NCBI GenBank assembly: GCA_910585905.1
Contig: CAJUID010000036.1
Span: forward strand, 1-31,459
DNA: 31,459 bases
Reading direction: 5' to 3'
From: an uncultured Lachnospiraceae bacterium
Lineage (GTDB): Bacteria; Bacillota; Clostridia; Lachnospirales; Lachnospiraceae
The stretch's first letter is position 1. Every line of letters begins with the position of its first letter. The translations under genes and the position numbers were made by a program. The notes beneath the pieces are model-generated. The model ran no database searches and was not told the origin of the DNA. It saw nothing but the letters and a program-made list of their open reading frames with translations. Shown here one piece after another: positions 31,368-31,459 of the stretch.

Positions 31368-31459
31368 ATGAGAGAAAAGAAAACTCACATATATATGGAT
31401 AGCCAAGAAAGAACATTACTTTTACATAGCCTTGTGGAGCTGAAAAATCAGCTCATACA
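31368..31459 (+). CDS. Small mobile-element-type protein, cut by the window end
   Basis: Only the first 30 codons are visible, beginning MREKKTHIYMDSQERTLLL and continuing with HSLVELKNQLI. Short basic proteins with this kind of start are familiar to me from conjugative and integrative elements of gut Firmicutes, with no known function. GGTGA and GGA lie 5-11 nt upstream of the ATG, and a good promoter precedes it. The recognition is from memory and the gene is incomplete. Confidence 0.6.
   Translation, partial: MREKKTHIYMDSQERTLLLHSLVELKNQLI

Larger units (their letters stand above)
30833..31459. mobile_element. Left end of a putative integrated element
   Basis: Inferred boundary at the break of the tRNA fragment. 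It contains a replacement tRNA-Arg(CCT), a terminator, an array of TGCTAAT repeats and the start of a gene similar to small proteins seen on clostridial conjugative elements. The right end, integrase and transfer genes lie beyond the window, so the type of element cannot be given. Confidence 0.45.

Noticed and set aside
31062..31406. Open frames on both strands across the TGCTAAT array
   Set aside because: They overlap each other and the promoter, and consist of translated repeats.

Overview
This window looks like a chromosomal segment of a low-GC, spore-forming Clostridia, most likely a Lachnospiraceae relative. The evidence is AT-rich DNA, strong GGAGG ribosome binding sites, BofA and YaaL/DUF2508 proteins, a SpoIIQ-like LytM protein, a Csp-like subtilisin, and the clostridial version of the Tad pilus locus with DUF5702 and DUF6382/FHA proteins. 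The family assignment is inference; no rRNA is present. Almost every gene is on the minus strand, so operons read right to left.

Left third (1-10290): housekeeping and envelope genes. guaA (GMP synthase), a small four-helix membrane protein, an AIM24-family gene followed by an HD-domain hydrolase (start/stop overlap), a membrane-anchored LytM-like protein that has lost its metal ligands, an sppA-RDD pair (overlapping) and glgP (glycogen phosphorylase). A small lipoprotein is read on the plus strand.

Middle (10283-20608): a complete-looking Tad/Flp (type IVc) pilus operon. It starts at a near-consensus promoter at 20270-20298 and runs: A24 prepilin peptidase, TadZ-like protein, TadA/CpaF ATPase, TadB, a TadC-like protein with a large inserted Ig-like ectodomain, Flp pilin, DUF5702 protein, TadE-like protein with a duplicated Cys/His module, a second A24 peptidase, a second TadE-like pseudopilin, then a strongly structured intergenic block and an FHA/DUF6382 protein. 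A 30-bp inverted repeat lies inside the 5' coding end of one TadE-like gene. bofA lies just upstream of the operon.

Right-centre (20941-27067): after a plus-strand YaaL-like gene comes the most unusual unit. It is a compact five-gene operon: STAS antagonist, MATE transporter fused to a degenerate RsbW-like ATPase domain, GH3-type acyl-acid ligase, membrane-anchored SpoIIE/PP2C phosphatase, and RsbW-like ATP-binding protein. It looks like a complete partner-switching circuit built around a small-molecule synthetase and an exporter. I know of no described function for it.

Right end (27259-31459): a cytosolic subtilisin-like protease, clpX, then a tRNA locus. A 5' half of a tRNA-Arg(CCT) is cut in the anticodon arm, 114 bp before an intact tRNA-Arg(CCT). 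After a terminator there are eight TGCTAAT-type repeats and the start of a gene resembling those on integrative elements. This looks like the left boundary of an integrated element that disrupted the resident tRNA and carries a replacement.
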